DNA of 64,000 nt from Solibacillus sp. FSL K6-1523 (GTDB lineage: Bacteria; Bacillota; Bacilli; Bacillales_A; Planococcaceae), in the NCBI RefSeq assembly GCF_038005225.1, contig NZ_JBBOSU010000001.1, forward strand, positions 4,256,001 through 4,320,000, in the 5' to 3' direction. Positions 21,888-34,497 of this stretch are shown here, piece by piece (the stretch's first letter is position 1; the number at the start of each line of letters is the position of its first letter). The position numbers and the translations under genes are program-made. The notes below the pieces were generated by a model. The model did no database searches. It saw only the letters and a program-made list of their open reading frames with translations, and was not told the origin of the DNA.

Positions 21888-23075
21888 TTATTTTTGGATT
21901 GTAGCAACAACGCCGGCACCAACAGTACGTCCACCCTCACGGATAGAGAACTTTGTACCTTCTTCAAGAGCGATTGGAGAAATAAGCTCAACAGTCATCT
22001 CGATGTTGTCACCAGGCATTACCATTTCAACGCCTTCAGGTAAGTTACAAATACCAGTTACGTCAGTTGTACGGAAGTAGAACTGAGGACGGTAGTTAGT
22101 GAAGAATGGAGTATGACGTCCACCCTCTTCTTTTGATAAAACATAAACTTCAGCTTTGAAGTTAGTGTGTTGAGTGATTGAAGCTGGTTTAGCTAATACT
22201 TGACCACGTTGGATATCTTCACGAGCTACACCACGTAGTAATGCACCGATGTTGTCTCCTGCTTCAGCATAGTCTAATAATTTACGGAACATTTCAACAC
22301 CTGTTACAGTTGTTTGTTTCGCATCTTCAGTAATACCTACGATTTCAACTACATCGCCGACTTTAACAACACCACGTTCAACACGGCCAGTTGCTACTGT
22401 ACCACGACCAGTGATAGAGAATACGTCCTCTACTGGCATCATGAATGGTTTGTCAGTTTGACGTTCTGGAGTTGGGATGTAAGAATCTACAGCGTCCATT
22501 AACTCAACGATTTTTTCTTCCCACTCAGGCTCGCCTTCTAATGCTTTAAGAGCTGAACCTTTGATTACTGGAATATCGTCGCCTGGGAAGTCATATTCAG
22601 ATAGTAGGTCACGGATTTCCATTTCTACTAATTCTAATAATTCTTCGTCATCAACCATATCACATTTGTTCATGAATACTACTAAGTAAGGAACACCTAC
22701 TTGACGAGATAAAAGGATGTGCTCACGAGTTTGTGGCATTGGGCCATCAGCAGCAGATACTACTAAGATACCGCCGTCCATTTGTGCAGCACCAGTGATC
22801 ATGTTTTTAACATAGTCAGCGTGTCCTGGGCAGTCTACGTGTGCGTAGTGACGAGTTTCAGTTTCATATTCAACGTGTGATGTATTGATTGTAATACCAC
22901 GCTCTTTTTCTTCTGGTGCGTTATCTACGTCAGCATATGACTTAGCTTCCCCACCCATTTTTTTAGAAAGAACTGTAGCGATTGCAGCAGTTAAAGTAGT
23001 TTTACCATGGTCAACGTGTCCGATTGTACCAACGTTAGCATGGGTTTTTGAACGGTCAAATTTTTCTTTAGCCAT
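21888..23075 (-). CDS. tuf: Elongation factor Tu
   Basis: GTPase delivering aminoacyl-tRNA to the ribosome. It is 395 aa, with P-loop GHVDHGKT at 19-26, DCPGH (G3) and NKCDMV (G4), and domains 2 and 3 intact through the C-terminal [19 protein letters not shown] lies upstream of the ATG. It is last in the str cluster, with its own promoter just after fusA as well as read-through. Confidence 0.98.
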   Translation of the reverse strand: MAKEKFDRSKTHANVGTIGHVDHGKTTLTAAIATVLSKKMGGEAKSYADVDNAPEEKERGITINTSHVEYETETRHYAHVDCPGHADYVKNMITGAAQMDGGILVVSAADGPMPQTREHILLSRQVGVPYLVVFMNKCDMVDDEELLELVEMEIRDLLSEYDFPGDDIPVIKGSALKALEGEPEWEEKIVELMDAVDSYIPTPERQTDKPFMMPVEDVFSITGRGTVATGRVERGVVKVGDVVEIVGITEDAKQTTVTGVEMFRKLLDYAEAGDNIGALLRGVAREDIQRGQVLAKPASITQHTNFKAEVYVLSKEEGGRHTPFFTNYRPQFYFRTTDVTGICNLPEGVEMVMPGDNIEMTVELISPIALEEGTKFSIREGGRTVGAGVVATIQK

Positions 23076-23182
23076 TAGAAATTGCCTCCTCAGAGATATG
23101 TTTTAGTTTTTTTATTTATTCTAAGATTGCTGATTACAAAAGGGGCCCCAATCATAATCAGTCAATCATAGCTTACAAATTA

Positions 23183-23211
23183 TTTATACTTCATGCAAGG
23201 TGAAATTTCAA
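23183..23211 (-). promoter_or_regulatory. tuf promoter
   Basis: TTGAAA (23206-23211), a 17-base spacer and TATAAA (23183-23188) on the minus strand. The -35 box abuts the fusA stop codon. It gives a leader of roughly 100 bases before tuf. Confidence 0.7.
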
Positions 23212-25290
23212 TTATTCACCTTTATTTTTTTTGATGATATCTTCAGCAATTGATTTTGGTACTTCTTCATAGTGATCGAACACCATTGAGAATACACCGC
23301 GACCTTGTGTTGCTGAACGTAAAGTTGTTGCATATCCGAACATTTCAGATAGTGGAACCATTGCGCGTACTACTTGTGAGTTACCACGAGCATCCATACC
23401 CTCTACGCGACCGCGACGAGCAGTAATGTTACCCATAATATCACCAAGGTACTCTTCTGGCATTACAACTTCAACTTTCATCATTGGTTCTAAAATAACT
23501 GCGTCACATTTCTTCGCAGCTTCTTTAAGAGCCATAGATGCAGCAATTTTGAACGCCATCTCATTCGAGTCAACGTCATGGTAAGAACCGAATACTAATT
23601 TTGCTTTAATGTCGATAAGTGGGTAACCAGCTACTACACCGCGATCTAAAGAATCACGTAAACCAGCTTCTACAGCAGGAATGTATTCACGAGGTACAAC
23701 ACCACCAACGATAGCGTTTTCGAATTCGAAACCTTTACCCTCTTCGTTTGGAGAGAACTCGATCGTTACGTCACCGTATTGACCGCGACCACCAGATTGA
23801 CGAGTGAATTTACCTTGAACTTTTGCAGAGCCACGGAATGTTTCACGGTAAGATACCATTGGAGCACCTACGTTAGCTTCTACTTTAAATTCACGGCGCA
23901 TACGGTCAACTAGGATGTCTAAGTGTAACTCACCCATACCAGAGATGATTGTTTGGCCAGTTTCTGTGTCAGTGTGAGCACGGAAAGTTGGATCTTCTTC
24001 TTGTAGTTTAACTAATGCTTGACCCATTTTATCTTGGTCAGCTTTAGATTTTGGTTCTACAGAAAGTGAAATTACTGGCTCAGGGAAGTCCATTGATTCA
24101 AGAATAACTAGGTTTTTCTCGTCACATAATGTATCACCAGTTGTAGTGTCTTTAAGACCTACAGCTGCTGCGATATCCCCAGCGAATACTTTCGCGATTT
24201 CTTCACGAGAGTTAGCGTGCATTTGTAGGATACGACCTACGCGCTCACGTTTACCTTTAGAAGAGTTTTGTACGTATGAACCAGCATCTAATGTACCAGA
24301 ATATACGCGGAAGAATGTTAATTTACCTACGAAAGGATCTGTCATAACTTTGAATGCAAGAGCTGAGAATGGCTCATTATCATCAGAATGACGAACGATT
24401 TCTTCATCACCATCAACAGATGTACCATTAATAGCTGCTACGTCTGTTGGTGCTGGTAGATAATCCATTGCTGCGTCTAGCATTTTACGAACACCTTTGT
24501 GTTTGAATGCTGTACCGCATAATACAGGGTAGAATTCAACTGCAAGTGTCGCTTTACGGATAGCCGCTTTAAGCTCAGCAACAGTGATTTCTTCACCTTC
24601 AAGATATTTTTCCATAAGATCTTCATCAACACTTGCAACAGCGTCGATTAATTTCTCACGGTATTCTTCAGCTTTCGCTAAATGTTCTGCTGGAATTTCG
24701 CCTTCAGTAACATCTGTACCTAGGTCATTTCCGTAGAACGTACAATTCATTTCTACTAAGTCTATAATTGCAGAGAATTGATCCTCAGCACCGATTGGTA
24801 GTTGGATTGGGTGAGCGTTAGCTTGTAAACGATCGTGTAAAGTACCAACAGAATATAAGAAGTCTGCACCCGTTTTGTCCATTTTATTGATATATACGAT
24901 ACGTGGTACACCGTATGTTGTAGCTTGACGCCATACAGTTTCTGTTTGAGGTTCAACACCAGATTGAGCATCTAGTACCGTAACAGCACCATCAAGTACA
25001 CGTAAAGAACGTTCAACTTCTACAGTGAAGTCTACGTGTCCAGGAGTATCGATAATGTTAACACGGTGGCCTTTCCATTGAGCTGTTGTAGCAGCAGATG
25101 TGATTGTGATACCACGCTCTTGCTCTTGCTCCATCCAGTCCATTTGTGCACCGCCGTCATGTGTTTCACCGATTTTGTGAATTTTACCAGTGTAATAAAG
25201 GATACGCTCTGTTGTTGTTGTTTTACCAGCATCAATGTGAGCCATGATCCCAATATTACGAGTATTCTCTAGTGAGAATTCGCGTTTCAT
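23212..25290 (-). CDS. fusA: Elongation factor G
   Basis: GTPase catalysing translocation and, with RRF, ribosome recycling. It is 692 aa, with G1 [12 protein letters not shown] at 17-28, G3 DTPGHVDF, G4 NKMDKTGAD and domain IV starting near [18 protein letters not shown] precedes the ATG. It lies between rpsG and tuf in the str operon order. Confidence 0.98.
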   Translation of the reverse strand: MKREFSLENTRNIGIMAHIDAGKTTTTERILYYTGKIHKIGETHDGGAQMDWMEQEQERGITITSAATTAQWKGHRVNIIDTPGHVDFTVEVERSLRVLDGAVTVLDAQSGVEPQTETVWRQATTYGVPRIVYINKMDKTGADFLYSVGTLHDRLQANAHPIQLPIGAEDQFSAIIDLVEMNCTFYGNDLGTDVTEGEIPAEHLAKAEEYREKLIDAVASVDEDLMEKYLEGEEITVAELKAAIRKATLAVEFYPVLCGTAFKHKGVRKMLDAAMDYLPAPTDVAAINGTSVDGDEEIVRHSDDNEPFSALAFKVMTDPFVGKLTFFRVYSGTLDAGSYVQNSSKGKRERVGRILQMHANSREEIAKVFAGDIAAAVGLKDTTTGDTLCDEKNLVILESMDFPEPVISLSVEPKSKADQDKMGQALVKLQEEDPTFRAHTDTETGQTIISGMGELHLDILVDRMRREFKVEANVGAPMVSYRETFRGSAKVQGKFTRQSGGRGQYGDVTIEFSPNEEGKGFEFENAIVGGVVPREYIPAVEAGLRDSLDRGVVAGYPLIDIKAKLVFGSYHDVDSNEMAFKIAASMALKEAAKKCDAVILEPMMKVEVVMPEEYLGDIMGNITARRGRVEGMDARGNSQVVRAMVPLSEMFGYATTLRSATQGRGVFSMVFDHYEEVPKSIAEDIIKKNKGE

Positions 25291-25366
25291 AGGAAATTTC
25301 TCCTTCCATATTGGGTTAACTGTATAAGTAAAATTTAAGCCCTAGATAACTAGAGCTTAAAACATA

Positions 25367-25837
25367 TTACCAGCGATAGTGAGCGAATGCTTTGTTAGCT
25401 TCCGCCATTTTGTGCATATCTTCACGTTTTTTAACAGAAGCACCAGTGTTGTTAGATGCATCTAAAATTTCGTTAGCTAAACGCTCTTCCATAGTTTTCT
25501 CACCGCGTAGACGAGAATAGTTAACTAGGTAGCGTAAACCTAAAGTTGAACGACGCTCTGGACGTACTTCAACCGGTACTTGGTAGTTAGAACCACCAAC
25601 ACGGCGAGCGCGTACTTCAAGAACAGGCATTACATTGTTTAGTGCAGCTTCAAATACTTCTAAAGGATTTTGACCTGAACGCTCTTGAACTAATTCGAAA
25701 GCTCCGTATAAAATCTTTTGAGAAGTACCTCTTTTACCATCAACCATCATTTTATTGATTAAACGAGTTACTAGCTTTGAGTTATAAAGTGGATCTGGTA
25801 ACACGTCACGTTTGGAAACAGGACCTTTACGAGGCAT
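25367..25837 (-). CDS. rpsG: 30S ribosomal protein S7
   Basis: Head assembly protein that contacts the E-site tRNA. The ATG at 25837 ([16 protein letters not shown], 156 aa) has AAAGGAGG eight bases upstream and is the family start; an extra six-codon upstream extension overlaps that site. [22 protein letters not shown] is diagnostic. Confidence 0.98.
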   Translation of the reverse strand: MPRKGPVSKRDVLPDPLYNSKLVTRLINKMMVDGKRGTSQKILYGAFELVQERSGQNPLEVFEAALNNVMPVLEVRARRVGGSNYQVPVEVRPERRSTLGLRYLVNYSRLRGEKTMEERLANEILDASNNTGASVKKREDMHKMAEANKAFAHYRW

Positions 25838-25881
25838 GTGTTTTCCTCCTTTCAAATAGTGATTACATATTTTAAGTTAAA

Positions 25882-26301
25882 TTATTTTTTTTCTTTAGGG
25901 CGTTTAGTACCGTATTTAGAACGAGATTGTAAACGACCGTTAACACCAGCTGTATCAAGTGCACCACGAACGATGTGGTAACGAACTCCAGCTAAGTCTT
26001 TTACGCGTCCGCCACGGATAAGTACAACACTGTGTTCTTGTAGGTTGTGACCTTCACCTGGGATATACGCTGTAACCTCAAGTAAGTTAGATAAGCGTAC
26101 ACGCGCATATTTACGTAAAGCCGAGTTCGGTTTACGAGGTGTCATTGTACCAACACGAGTACAAACTCCGCGTTTTTGTGGAGACTTAACGTTAGTTAAA
26201 GACTTCTTGAAAGAGTTATAACCTTTGTTTAACGCTGGAGATTTTGATTTCGTGCTATTAGATTGACGAGGCTTACGTACTAATTGGTTAATTGTAGGCA
26301 T
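25882..26301 (-). CDS. rpsL: 30S ribosomal protein S12 with substitutions at both streptomycin loops
   Basis: Decoding-centre protein controlling fidelity. It is 139 aa, the Gram-positive form with the long N-terminal insertion. Most of the sequence is canonical, for example [13 protein letters not shown] and [18 protein letters not shown]. The first loop reads TPRKPNS, with Arg56 (codon at 26134-26136) where most bacteria have Lys (E. coli K42). The second loop reads VKDLAGVRY, with Ala104 (codon at 25990-25992) where most have Pro (E. coli P90). Both are classical streptomycin-resistance positions. The neighbouring [14 protein letters not shown] also departs from the usual TNG-EV sequence. 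The D residue that is beta-methylthiolated in some bacteria is kept. Confidence 0.97.
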   Translation of the reverse strand: MPTINQLVRKPRQSNSTKSKSPALNKGYNSFKKSLTNVKSPQKRGVCTRVGTMTPRKPNSALRKYARVRLSNLLEVTAYIPGEGHNLQEHSVVLIRGGRVKDLAGVRYHIVRGALDTAGVNGRLQSRSKYGTKRPKEKK

Positions 26302-26404
26302 CGATTTGTCCTCCCTTCATTTTTTCCTTTTTTCAATACCACACATCCAGGTGGTTCATTTTTTGGGTAAAAACAAAGTCTTTGTGCATATATACACACA
26401 AAAA

Positions 26405-26655
26405 CTACATCGCAGTAATCGCAACAACCGCAGCTCTAACATGAATGCCGCAAGCTTTACCAAGTTCCTTTTTTGAATTAACAAGATAAACTGGTATCCC
26501 GATTTCTTTCGCGAGAAGAATGGCCGGATCGGTTACCCAATTGTCTGCATTAATTTCAACAAAAGAGCTGTTACTTGTCCAGCATGCATTGCTTTCACTG
26601 CTTGCTTTATACCTATGATTGTTTGACTAGCCTGTTTAACTTGATTATAGGACAT
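26405..26655 (-). pseudogene. rplGB: Frameshifted L7Ae/L30e-family ribosomal protein gene (YbxF type)
   Basis: Reading from the ATG at 26655 gives MSYNQVKQASQTIIGIKQAV, then GQVT, after which the frame fails within ten codons at a TAA. From there a second frame continues as SSFVEINADNWVTDPAIL, then LVNSKKELGKACGIHVRAAVVAIT, to a TAG. Together they make a normal L7Ae-like protein of about 83 aa (k-turn binding, the YbxF/YmxC type between rpoC and rpsL in Bacillus). The length, 251 bases, is one short of 84 codons. The shift lies at 26567-26571, where ACAGC would need to be ACAAGC or similar. It is either a true inactivation or a single-base sequencing error. Confidence 0.85.
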
Positions 26656-26700
26656 TTTCATATCCTTCAAAGTACAGACAGTTAACTATCAACCTTCAAT

Positions 26701-26729
26701 ATATTATCATTTCAAACTTACACTGTCAA
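26701..26729 (-). promoter_or_regulatory. Promoter of the str operon
   Basis: Perfect TTGACA (26724-26729), 17-base spacer and TAATAT (26701-26706) on the minus strand, about 45 bases upstream of the L7Ae-like gene start. It lies after the rpoC terminator, so str genes have an independent promoter. Confidence 0.85.
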
Positions 26730-26788
26730 CCAATATCATTAAAGAATATCTGTTCTTTTCAAACATCATAAATGGACAGTTATTTGTA

Positions 26789-26822
26789 GAAAAACCCCGG
26801 CAGAAGGATTAACTTCTACCGG
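26789..26822 (-). terminator. Terminator of rpoBC
   Basis: Ten-base stem CCGGTAGAAG/CTTCTGCCGG (26797-26806 with 26813-26822) followed by GGTTTTT on the minus strand, 20 bases after the rpoC stop. Confidence 0.92.
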
Positions 26823-26843
26823 AATTAATATGTTGAAAGCCTG

Positions 26844-29800
26844 TTACTCAGTAATTGTTACTTCTTCTTTACCATCTTGCTCCATACGGATTTGACGGTA
26901 ACGTTGCATACCGGTACCTGCTGGAACAAGCTTACCGATAATTACGTTTTCTTTCAGACCTAGAAGTTCATCACGCTTACCTTTAATTGCAGCATCCGTT
27001 AACACACGAGTTGTTTCTTGGAATGATGCAGCTGATAAGAATGATTCTGTTTCTAGAGAAGCTTTTGTAATACCTAAAATGACTGGGCGGCAAGTTGCTG
27101 GGTTTTTACCTTTTAATACAGACTCAGCGTTCGCCTCAGAGAATTGGTGAATATCTAGTAATGAACCTGGTAATAAGTCTGTATCACCCGCTTCGATTAC
27201 ACGAACTTTACGAAGCATTTGACGAACCATTACTTCGATATGTTTGTCACCGATTTCTACCCCTTGCATACGGTATACTTTTTGTACTTCTTTTAACAGA
27301 TATTCTTGAACAGTCGATACGTCTTTTACTTTTAGTAATTGTTTCGGATCGATAGAACCCTCTGTCAATGTTTGACCAGGGATAATCGCGTCGCCTTCTT
27401 GCACTTTTAATCGTGCGTTGTATGGCGCTTGATATTTACGTGTTTCCACGTCACCTTGGACAGTAATTTCTTTCAGACCTTCACGAATTTCTTCAATTTC
27501 AACAACTGTACCCGAGATTTCCGAAATAACGGATTGACCTTTAGGATTACGTGCTTCGAAAATTTCTTGAATACGTGGAAGACCTTGTGTGATATCGTTA
27601 CCGGCTACCCCACCTGTATGGAATGTACGCATCGTTAACTGTGTACCCGGCTCACCAATTGATTGAGCAGCGATAATACCTACTGCCTCACCAACTTCTA
27701 CGCCTTCACCAGTTGCTAAGTTCATACCATAACATTTTTTACATACGCCATGCTTTGTATTACATGTGAATGCAGAACGGATTGTAAGCTCTTCAATATT
27801 TGCCTCAATAATAACACGAGCAACATCTTGAGTGATTAAACCATCACGTCCTAAAATAACGGCGCCTGTTTCTGGATGACGAATTGTTTTCTTCGTATAT
27901 CGACCAACAATACGTTCGTCTAACGCTTCAATTAATTCGTTACCTTCCATTAGAGCTCCAATTAATAATCCGCGGTCTGTACCACAGTCGTCTTCACGAA
28001 CGATTACATCTTGTGCAACGTCTACTAAACGACGAGTTAAGTAACCCGAATCGGCTGTTTTAAGTGCTGTATCGGCAAGACCTTTACGCGCACCGTGAGT
28101 AGAGATGAAGTACTCTAATACTGTTAAACCTTCACGGAATGAAGACTTGATCGGTAACTCGATAATACGACCAGCCGGGTTGGCCATCAGACCACGCATA
28201 CCAGCTAACTGTGTAAAGTTCGATGCGTTACCACGGGCACCAGAGTCAGACATCATGAAGATTGGGTTTGTTTTTTGTAATGAGTTCATCAGCTTGCCTT
28301 GGATAATATCTTTGGCATTCGACCAACTTGAAATAACACGATCATAACGCTCTTCTTCTGTGATTAAACCACGACGGAATTGCATCATTACTTTATCTAC
28401 TTTTTCTTGTGCTTCTTCTAAGATGACACCTTTATCAGGTAATACGACGATATCGGATACCCCTACGGTAATACCAGCACGCGTAGAATATTTGAAACCT
28501 AAGTCCTTCATGCGGTCAAGCATTGTAGACGTTGCTGTAATATGGAATTCTTTAAATACTTCAGCAATTACATTACCTAAAAACTTCTTACGGAATGGAT
28601 CTACAACTGGCACATTTGTGAAATGCTTCGCTAATACAGCACGACGTTGTGCTTGGATTTTCTCTGCTTCAGATAAATCTGCATAGCCTTCAGTTGCTTC
28701 AAGTTCTTTTAATATCTCTTCTGTAATCGTTAAATCAACGAAATACTTTTCAGGTGTTTTTTGCTCTAAGTTGACAGATGTCGGCTCATTAATATACGGG
28801 AATGAGCGTGGTAAAATTTCATTAAAGATTACTTTACCTACTGTTGTTAGTAAGAACATTTTATTTTGTTCTTCAGTAAACGTAGGGTTGTTGAAAGAGT
28901 TTGCTTTTACCGCGATACGTGAGTGTAAATGTACATGACCATTTTGGTATGCAATTAATACTTCATTAGCATCGCTGAAAATTGAACCTTCACCAACTGA
29001 ATTTTCACGCTCTAGCGTTAAGTAATAGTTACCTAATACCATATCCTGAGATGGTGTTACAACTGGCTTACCATCTTTCGGGTTTAAGATATTTTGAGCA
29101 GCTAACATTAATAATCGAGCTTCCGCTTGTGCTTCTGCTGATAATGGTACGTGAACCGCCATTTGGTCACCATCGAAGTCAGCGTTATAAGCTGTACATA
29201 CTAATGGGTGAAGACGAATTGCACGACCTTCTACTAATGTAGGTTCGAACGCTTGGATACCAAGACGGTGAAGTGTCGGTGCACGGTTAAGTAATACCGG
29301 ATGCTCACGAATCACATCTTCTAAAACATCCCAAACTTCATTGTGTAAACGCTCAATTTTACGTTTTGCACTCTTAATGTTATGAGCAAGGCCACGTTCT
29401 ACTAATTCTTTCATTACGAAAGGCTTAAATAGTTCGATTGCCATTTCTTTTGGAAGACCACATTGGTACATTTTTAAGTTTGGACCTACTACGATAACCG
29501 AACGACCAGAATAGTCTACACGTTTACCAAGTAAGTTTTGGCGGAAACGACCTTGTTTACCTTTCAGCATATGTGAAAGTGATTTTAAAGGACGGTTACC
29601 TGGACCAGTTACCGGACGACCGCGACGACCATTGTCGATCAGGGCATCTACCGCTTCTTGTAACATACGTTTTTCGTTTTGAACGATGATGCTTGGAGCA
29701 CCAAGGTCAAGTAAACGTTTTAAACGGTTGTTACGGTTAATTACACGACGGTAAAGGTCATTTAAGTCAGAAGTTGCGAAACGACCACCATCTAATTGCA

Positions 29801-30524
29801 CCATTGGACGAAGCTCTGGTGGAATTACCGGAAGTACATCTAAAATCATCCACTCTGGTTTGTTACCTGAGTTACGGAATGATTCAATTACTTCCAAACG
29901 TTTAATCGCACGCGTACGACGTTGACCCTGTGCCGATTTAAGCTCTTCTTTTAAAGATGCTGTTTCATCTTCAAGATCAATTTTTTCTAATAGGCGTTTA
30001 ATTGCTTCTGCACCCATTGCCGCTTCAAAATCTTTACCAAATTTTTCGCGATATGCACGGTATTCTTTCTCAGAAAGTAAGTCTTTGAAACCTAAAGAAG
30101 TTTGACCTGGCTCAATCACAACATAAGAAGCGAAGTAAATTACTTCTTCTAATGCACGAGGAGACATATCTAATAGAAGACCCATACGACTTGGAATTCC
30201 TTTGAAATACCAAATATGAGATACAGGTGCTGCAAGTTCGATGTGTCCTTGACGTTCACGACGTACTTTTGCACGTGTTACTTCAACTCCACAACGATCA
30301 CAAACTACACCTTTATATCGAACGCGTTTGTATTTACCACAGTGACATTCCCAGTCTTTTGTTGGTCCGAAAATGCGTTCGCAGAATAGACCATCTTTTT
30401 CTGGCTTTAATGTACGGTAGTTAATTGTTTCTGGTTTTTTTACTTCACCATATGACCAAGAGCGAATCTTATCAGGGGAAGCTAAACCAATTTTCATATA
30501 TTCAAATTCATTAACATCTATCAA
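26844..30524 (-). CDS. rpoC: RNA polymerase subunit beta'
   Basis: Catalytic subunit of RNA polymerase. It is 1226 aa. It starts with TTG (product [16 protein letters not shown]), seven bases after AGGGAGGT; no ATG gives a better spacing. The N-terminal zinc site is C60, C62, C75 and C78, the catalytic NADFDGD is near 447-453, and the second zinc cluster (CGTDRG...[11 protein letters not shown]) lies around 820-900. It is somewhat longer than the B. subtilis protein (about 1199 aa from memory), with extra residues near 590-640 ([17 protein letters not shown]). It lies downstream of rpoB in the usual order. Confidence 0.98.
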   Translation of the reverse strand: MIDVNEFEYMKIGLASPDKIRSWSYGEVKKPETINYRTLKPEKDGLFCERIFGPTKDWECHCGKYKRVRYKGVVCDRCGVEVTRAKVRRERQGHIELAAPVSHIWYFKGIPSRMGLLLDMSPRALEEVIYFASYVVIEPGQTSLGFKDLLSEKEYRAYREKFGKDFEAAMGAEAIKRLLEKIDLEDETASLKEELKSAQGQRRTRAIKRLEVIESFRNSGNKPEWMILDVLPVIPPELRPMVQLDGGRFATSDLNDLYRRVINRNNRLKRLLDLGAPSIIVQNEKRMLQEAVDALIDNGRRGRPVTGPGNRPLKSLSHMLKGKQGRFRQNLLGKRVDYSGRSVIVVGPNLKMYQCGLPKEMAIELFKPFVMKELVERGLAHNIKSAKRKIERLHNEVWDVLEDVIREHPVLLNRAPTLHRLGIQAFEPTLVEGRAIRLHPLVCTAYNADFDGDQMAVHVPLSAEAQAEARLLMLAAQNILNPKDGKPVVTPSQDMVLGNYYLTLERENSVGEGSIFSDANEVLIAYQNGHVHLHSRIAVKANSFNNPTFTEEQNKMFLLTTVGKVIFNEILPRSFPYINEPTSVNLEQKTPEKYFVDLTITEEILKELEATEGYADLSEAEKIQAQRRAVLAKHFTNVPVVDPFRKKFLGNVIAEVFKEFHITATSTMLDRMKDLGFKYSTRAGITVGVSDIVVLPDKGVILEEAQEKVDKVMMQFRRGLITEEERYDRVISSWSNAKDIIQGKLMNSLQKTNPIFMMSDSGARGNASNFTQLAGMRGLMANPAGRIIELPIKSSFREGLTVLEYFISTHGARKGLADTALKTADSGYLTRRLVDVAQDVIVREDDCGTDRGLLIGALMEGNELIEALDERIVGRYTKKTIRHPETGAVILGRDGLITQDVARVIIEANIEELTIRSAFTCNTKHGVCKKCYGMNLATGEGVEVGEAVGIIAAQSIGEPGTQLTMRTFHTGGVAGNDITQGLPRIQEIFEARNPKGQSVISEISGTVVEIEEIREGLKEITVQGDVETRKYQAPYNARLKVQEGDAIIPGQTLTEGSIDPKQLLKVKDVSTVQEYLLKEVQKVYRMQGVEIGDKHIEVMVRQMLRKVRVIEAGDTDLLPGSLLDIHQFSEANAESVLKGKNPATCRPVILGITKASLETESFLSAASFQETTRVLTDAAIKGKRDELLGLKENVIIGKLVPAGTGMQRYRQIRMEQDGKEEVTITE

Positions 30525-30682
30525 GGAGCCTACCTCCCTTTAGTTATAAGTCTTTAAATGACTTTATTTGTAGCTCGGCAATTGCAATATTTCATACTAG
30601 GCCATAATGAAATTTGCCTTTATACATTACCATTTATAAAGAAGAATCGAGCAGGACATAACCTGCCCGATTCAATTTGAAA

Positions 30683-33600
30683 TTATTCAATTGACTCTAC
30701 TGGGTCTTCTTTATCATCAGTAGGTTTTGGCGTTTCCATTTCTGGAGCCGGTGCAGTTACTTCTTCTTCATCGTCAAGGTCACGTAGTTCTACTTCCTCG
30801 TCGTTGATTGTTAGCATCTTCACATCCATACCTAATGACTGAAGTTCTTTAATTAATACTTTAAATGATTCTGGAACACCTGGCTCTGGAACACTTTCAC
30901 CTTTTACAATGGCTTCGTATGTTTTCACACGACCTACAACATCATCTGATTTTACAGTTAAAATCTCTTGTAATGTGTAAGCAGCACCATATGCTTCAAG
31001 TGCCCAAACTTCCATCTCACCGAATCGCTGACCACCGAATTGTGCTTTACCACCAAGCGGTTGTTGCGTTACTAATGAGTAAGGACCTGTTGAACGAGCA
31101 TGAAGTTTATCGTCAACCATGTGGGCAAGTTTGATCATATACATGATACCAACTGATACACGGCTATCGAATGGCTCACCTGAACGTCCGTCATAAAGCG
31201 TTGTTTTACCATCACGATCCATACCAGCCTCTTCCATTGTTTCCCAAACATCATCTTCGTTCGCGCCATCAAATACAGGTGTAGCCATGTGTACGCCTAA
31301 ATAACGTGCCGCCATACCTAAGTGAAGTTCTAAAACTTGTCCGATGTTCATACGAGATGGTACACCAAGTGGGTTAAGCATGATATCTACCGGTGTGCCA
31401 TCTGGCATAAACGGCATATCTTCTTCTGGTAAGATACGCGAGATAACCCCTTTGTTACCATGTCGTCCGGCCATTTTGTCCCCAACGCGGATTTTACGTT
31501 TTTGAACAATATAAGCACGTACTAATTGGTTAACTCCTGGTGGTAATTCGTCGCCATCTTCACGATTGAATACTTTAACATCTAGGATAATACCGCCCGC
31601 TCCGTGTGGAACACGTAGAGACGTGTCACGTACTTCGCGTGCTTTTTCACCGAAGATAGCATGTAGTAAACGCTCTTCCGCAGTTAACTCTGTAACTCCT
31701 TTAGGCGTCACTTTACCTACTAAAATATCACCGTCGCGAACTTCTGCACCGATGCGGATGATACCACGATCGTCTAAATTACGAAGTGCATCTTCCCCAA
31801 CGTTTGGAATATCACGCGTGATTTCTTCAGGTCCTAGTTTTGTATCACGAGCTTCTGATTCATATTCTTCAATATGAACAGATGTATATACATCGTCTTT
31901 TACAAGGCGTTCACTCATAATAACCGCATCTTCGTAGTTAAAGCCATCCCATGTCATGAATGCAATAAGTACGTTTTGACCAAGTGCTAATTCGCCTCTT
32001 TCCATTGAAGGACCGTCAGCTAAAATATCACGAGGTTTCACACGATCGCCAATTTTTACGATTGGGCGTTGGTTATATGAAGTACCTTGGTTTGAACGAA
32101 TGAATTTTTGTAATTTGTACTTTGTTAAATCACCTTTAACTTCTTTGCCATCAATTGTTTCAATACGACGAATGTGAATAGAACGTGCTTCAACATGTTC
32201 AACAATACCGTCAAATTTCGCAATGACTGCAGCACCTGAGTCACGTGCGTCTACATGTTCCATACCTGTACCGACAAATGGAGCATTCGGGTAAAGTAAT
32301 GGCACTGCTTGACGTTGCATGTTCGCACCCATTAATGCACGGTTAGAGTCATCGTTTTCTAAGAATGGGATACATGCAGTGGCTGCAGATACAACTTGCT
32401 TTGGCGATACATCCATGTAGTCAATACGGTCTTTATTAAATACAGTGTTATCTCCACGGAAGCGTCCTACGATTTCTTCCTTCACGAAAGTACCATCTTC
32501 ATTTAATAAAGAGTTTGCTTGTGCAACTACATAGTTATCTTCTTCATCGGCCGTTAAGTAATGGATATCTCCCGTTACAGCGCTCGTGTTTGGATCAACA
32601 CGGCGATACGGTGTTTCGATGAAACCGAATTTATTTACTTTTGCGAACGATGAAAGTGAGTTAATTAGACCAATGTTCGGTCCCTCTGGCGTTTCAATCG
32701 GACACATACGGCCATAGTGAGAGTAGTGAACGTCACGTACTTCCATACCCGCACGCTCACGAGTTAAACCACCTGGTCCTAATGCAGATAGACGACGTTT
32801 ATGCGTTAATTCTGCAAGTGGGTTTGTTTGGTCCATGAATTGCGATAATTGCGAGCTACCAAAGAACTCTTTAATTGACGCGATTACTGGACGAATATTG
32901 ATTAATTGTTGTGGTACGATAGCAGCTGTGTCATTGATTGACATACGCTCACGTACAACACGCTCCATACGAGATAAACCGATACGGAATTGGTTTTGTA
33001 AAAGCTCACCAACTGAACGTAGACGACGGTTACCTAAATGGTCGATATCATCTGTATTTCCTACGCCATATAATAAGTTGAAGAAGTATGATACAGAAGC
33101 AATTACATCAGCTGGTGTAATATTTTTCACTTCTTCATCGATATACGCGTTTGAAATGACGTTAATCTCTTTTTGAGCTTCATCATTTGGTGCGAAAATT
33201 TTAATTGATTGGATCGTAATATCTTCTTCTAGTACACCACCAACTTGTGTTAATGTACGGAAGCCTGTGCCTGCTTCTAGATAAGGAATTAACTTATCTA
33301 AATTACGGCGATCTAATAATGTACCTGCTTCTACAAGAATTTCACCTGTTTCTGAATCAACAAGTGTTTCAGCAATCGTTTGGTTAAATAGACGATTTTT
33401 AATGTGAAGCTTTTTGTTCATTTTATAACGACCAACATTCGCTAAATCATAGCGTTTTGCGTCAAAGAAGCGAGAATATAAAAGGTTCTTCGCTGAGTCA
33501 ACTGTTGGTGGTTCACCTGGACGTAAACGCTCATAGATTTCAAGAAGTGCTTTTTCAGTACTTTCTGTGTTATCTTTTTCAAGCGTGTTACGTAAGTATT

Positions 33601-34243
33601 CATTGTCACCAATGATATCTAAAATTTCCTGATCTGAACCGAATCCTAATGCACGTAACAATACTGTTGCTGGAAGTTTACGTGTACGATCAATACGAAC
33701 GTATACAACATCCTTTGCATCAATTTCGTATTCTAGCCATGCACCACGGTTAGGTATTACTGTTGCGCCAAAGCCCTTTTTACCGTTTTTGTCCGTTTTA
33801 TCGTGGAAATATACACTTGGAGAACGAACTAATTGCGAAACGATAACGCGCTCAGCACCGTTAATAATAAACGTGCCTGTTTCTGTCATTAATGGGAAGT
33901 CACCCATGAAGACTTCTTGTTCTTTTACTTCTTTTGTTTCTTTGTTGTGCAAACGTACTTTTACGCGCAATGGTGCAGCATAAGTTACATCACGTTCTTT
34001 ACATTCATCAACATCATACTTAGGATCCCCTAATTTATAGTCGACGAATTCTAATGAAAGATTACCTGTAAAATCTTCGATTGGAGAAATGTCGTGGAAC
34101 ATCTCACGCAACCCTTCTTCAAGGAACCACTCATAAGATGCTGTTTGGATTTCGATTAAATTCGGAAGCTCCAGCACCTCACTAATACGCGCAAAGCTTC
34201 TACGCTGGCGGTGTTGTCCGTACTGAACTAGTTGACCTGTCAA
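30683..34243 (-). CDS. rpoB: RNA polymerase subunit beta
   Basis: Second large catalytic subunit; target of rifampicin. I start it at TTG (34243, [19 protein letters not shown], about 1186 aa) because GAGGGGTG is six bases upstream. The GTG nine bases earlier is part of that site. The rifampicin cluster ([31 protein letters not shown]) appears wild type. The C-terminal tail is acidic and Pro-rich. Confidence 0.97.
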   Translation of the reverse strand: MTGQLVQYGQHRQRRSFARISEVLELPNLIEIQTASYEWFLEEGLREMFHDISPIEDFTGNLSLEFVDYKLGDPKYDVDECKERDVTYAAPLRVKVRLHNKETKEVKEQEVFMGDFPLMTETGTFIINGAERVIVSQLVRSPSVYFHDKTDKNGKKGFGATVIPNRGAWLEYEIDAKDVVYVRIDRTRKLPATVLLRALGFGSDQEILDIIGDNEYLRNTLEKDNTESTEKALLEIYERLRPGEPPTVDSAKNLLYSRFFDAKRYDLANVGRYKMNKKLHIKNRLFNQTIAETLVDSETGEILVEAGTLLDRRNLDKLIPYLEAGTGFRTLTQVGGVLEEDITIQSIKIFAPNDEAQKEINVISNAYIDEEVKNITPADVIASVSYFFNLLYGVGNTDDIDHLGNRRLRSVGELLQNQFRIGLSRMERVVRERMSINDTAAIVPQQLINIRPVIASIKEFFGSSQLSQFMDQTNPLAELTHKRRLSALGPGGLTRERAGMEVRDVHYSHYGRMCPIETPEGPNIGLINSLSSFAKVNKFGFIETPYRRVDPNTSAVTGDIHYLTADEEDNYVVAQANSLLNEDGTFVKEEIVGRFRGDNTVFNKDRIDYMDVSPKQVVSAATACIPFLENDDSNRALMGANMQRQAVPLLYPNAPFVGTGMEHVDARDSGAAVIAKFDGIVEHVEARSIHIRRIETIDGKEVKGDLTKYKLQKFIRSNQGTSYNQRPIVKIGDRVKPRDILADGPSMERGELALGQNVLIAFMTWDGFNYEDAVIMSERLVKDDVYTSVHIEEYESEARDTKLGPEEITRDIPNVGEDALRNLDDRGIIRIGAEVRDGDILVGKVTPKGVTELTAEERLLHAIFGEKAREVRDTSLRVPHGAGGIILDVKVFNREDGDELPPGVNQLVRAYIVQKRKIRVGDKMAGRHGNKGVISRILPEEDMPFMPDGTPVDIMLNPLGVPSRMNIGQVLELHLGMAARYLGVHMATPVFDGANEDDVWETMEEAGMDRDGKTTLYDGRSGEPFDSRVSVGIMYMIKLAHMVDDKLHARSTGPYSLVTQQPLGGKAQFGGQRFGEMEVWALEAYGAAYTLQEILTVKSDDVVGRVKTYEAIVKGESVPEPGVPESFKVLIKELQSLGMDVKMLTINDEEVELRDLDDEEEVTAPAPEMETPKPTDDKEDPVESIE

Positions 34244-34446
34244 CTCATTCACCCCTCAATAAAGCGATAATAGGTCTTTGCAAAACCTTACAAATAGTGT
34301 ATGATTTCGAAAGACGAAAAGAAAACGAGTCTTTTAATAAGGCCTCATTTTTGATTAAACTAAATTCATTCTTAGTAAGTATACCCATAAAAAACTATAT
34401 GTTATGCAAAAGGGCACACTACCTCAAAATAATATTTTTGCATTTT

Positions 34447-34478
34447 ATTATATTATCATAGTCGATTTGTCAAGTCAA
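34447..34478 (-). promoter_or_regulatory. rpoBC promoter
   Basis: TTGACT (34473-34478), 17-base spacer and TAATAT (34450-34455) on the minus strand; an overlapping TTGACA (34468-34473) offers an alternative pairing with TAATAA. It lies about 200 bases upstream of rpoB, directly after the methyltransferase stop, leaving a long leader (34244-34446) in which I see no ORF or known riboregulator. Confidence 0.75.
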
Positions 34479-34497
34479 TCTTCCGAGCCAATCTTAC

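Noticed and set aside
34244-34252. GTG start for rpoB three codons upstream
   Set aside because: It overlaps the Shine-Dalgarno sequence; the TTG at 34243 has correct spacing and matches the family start.
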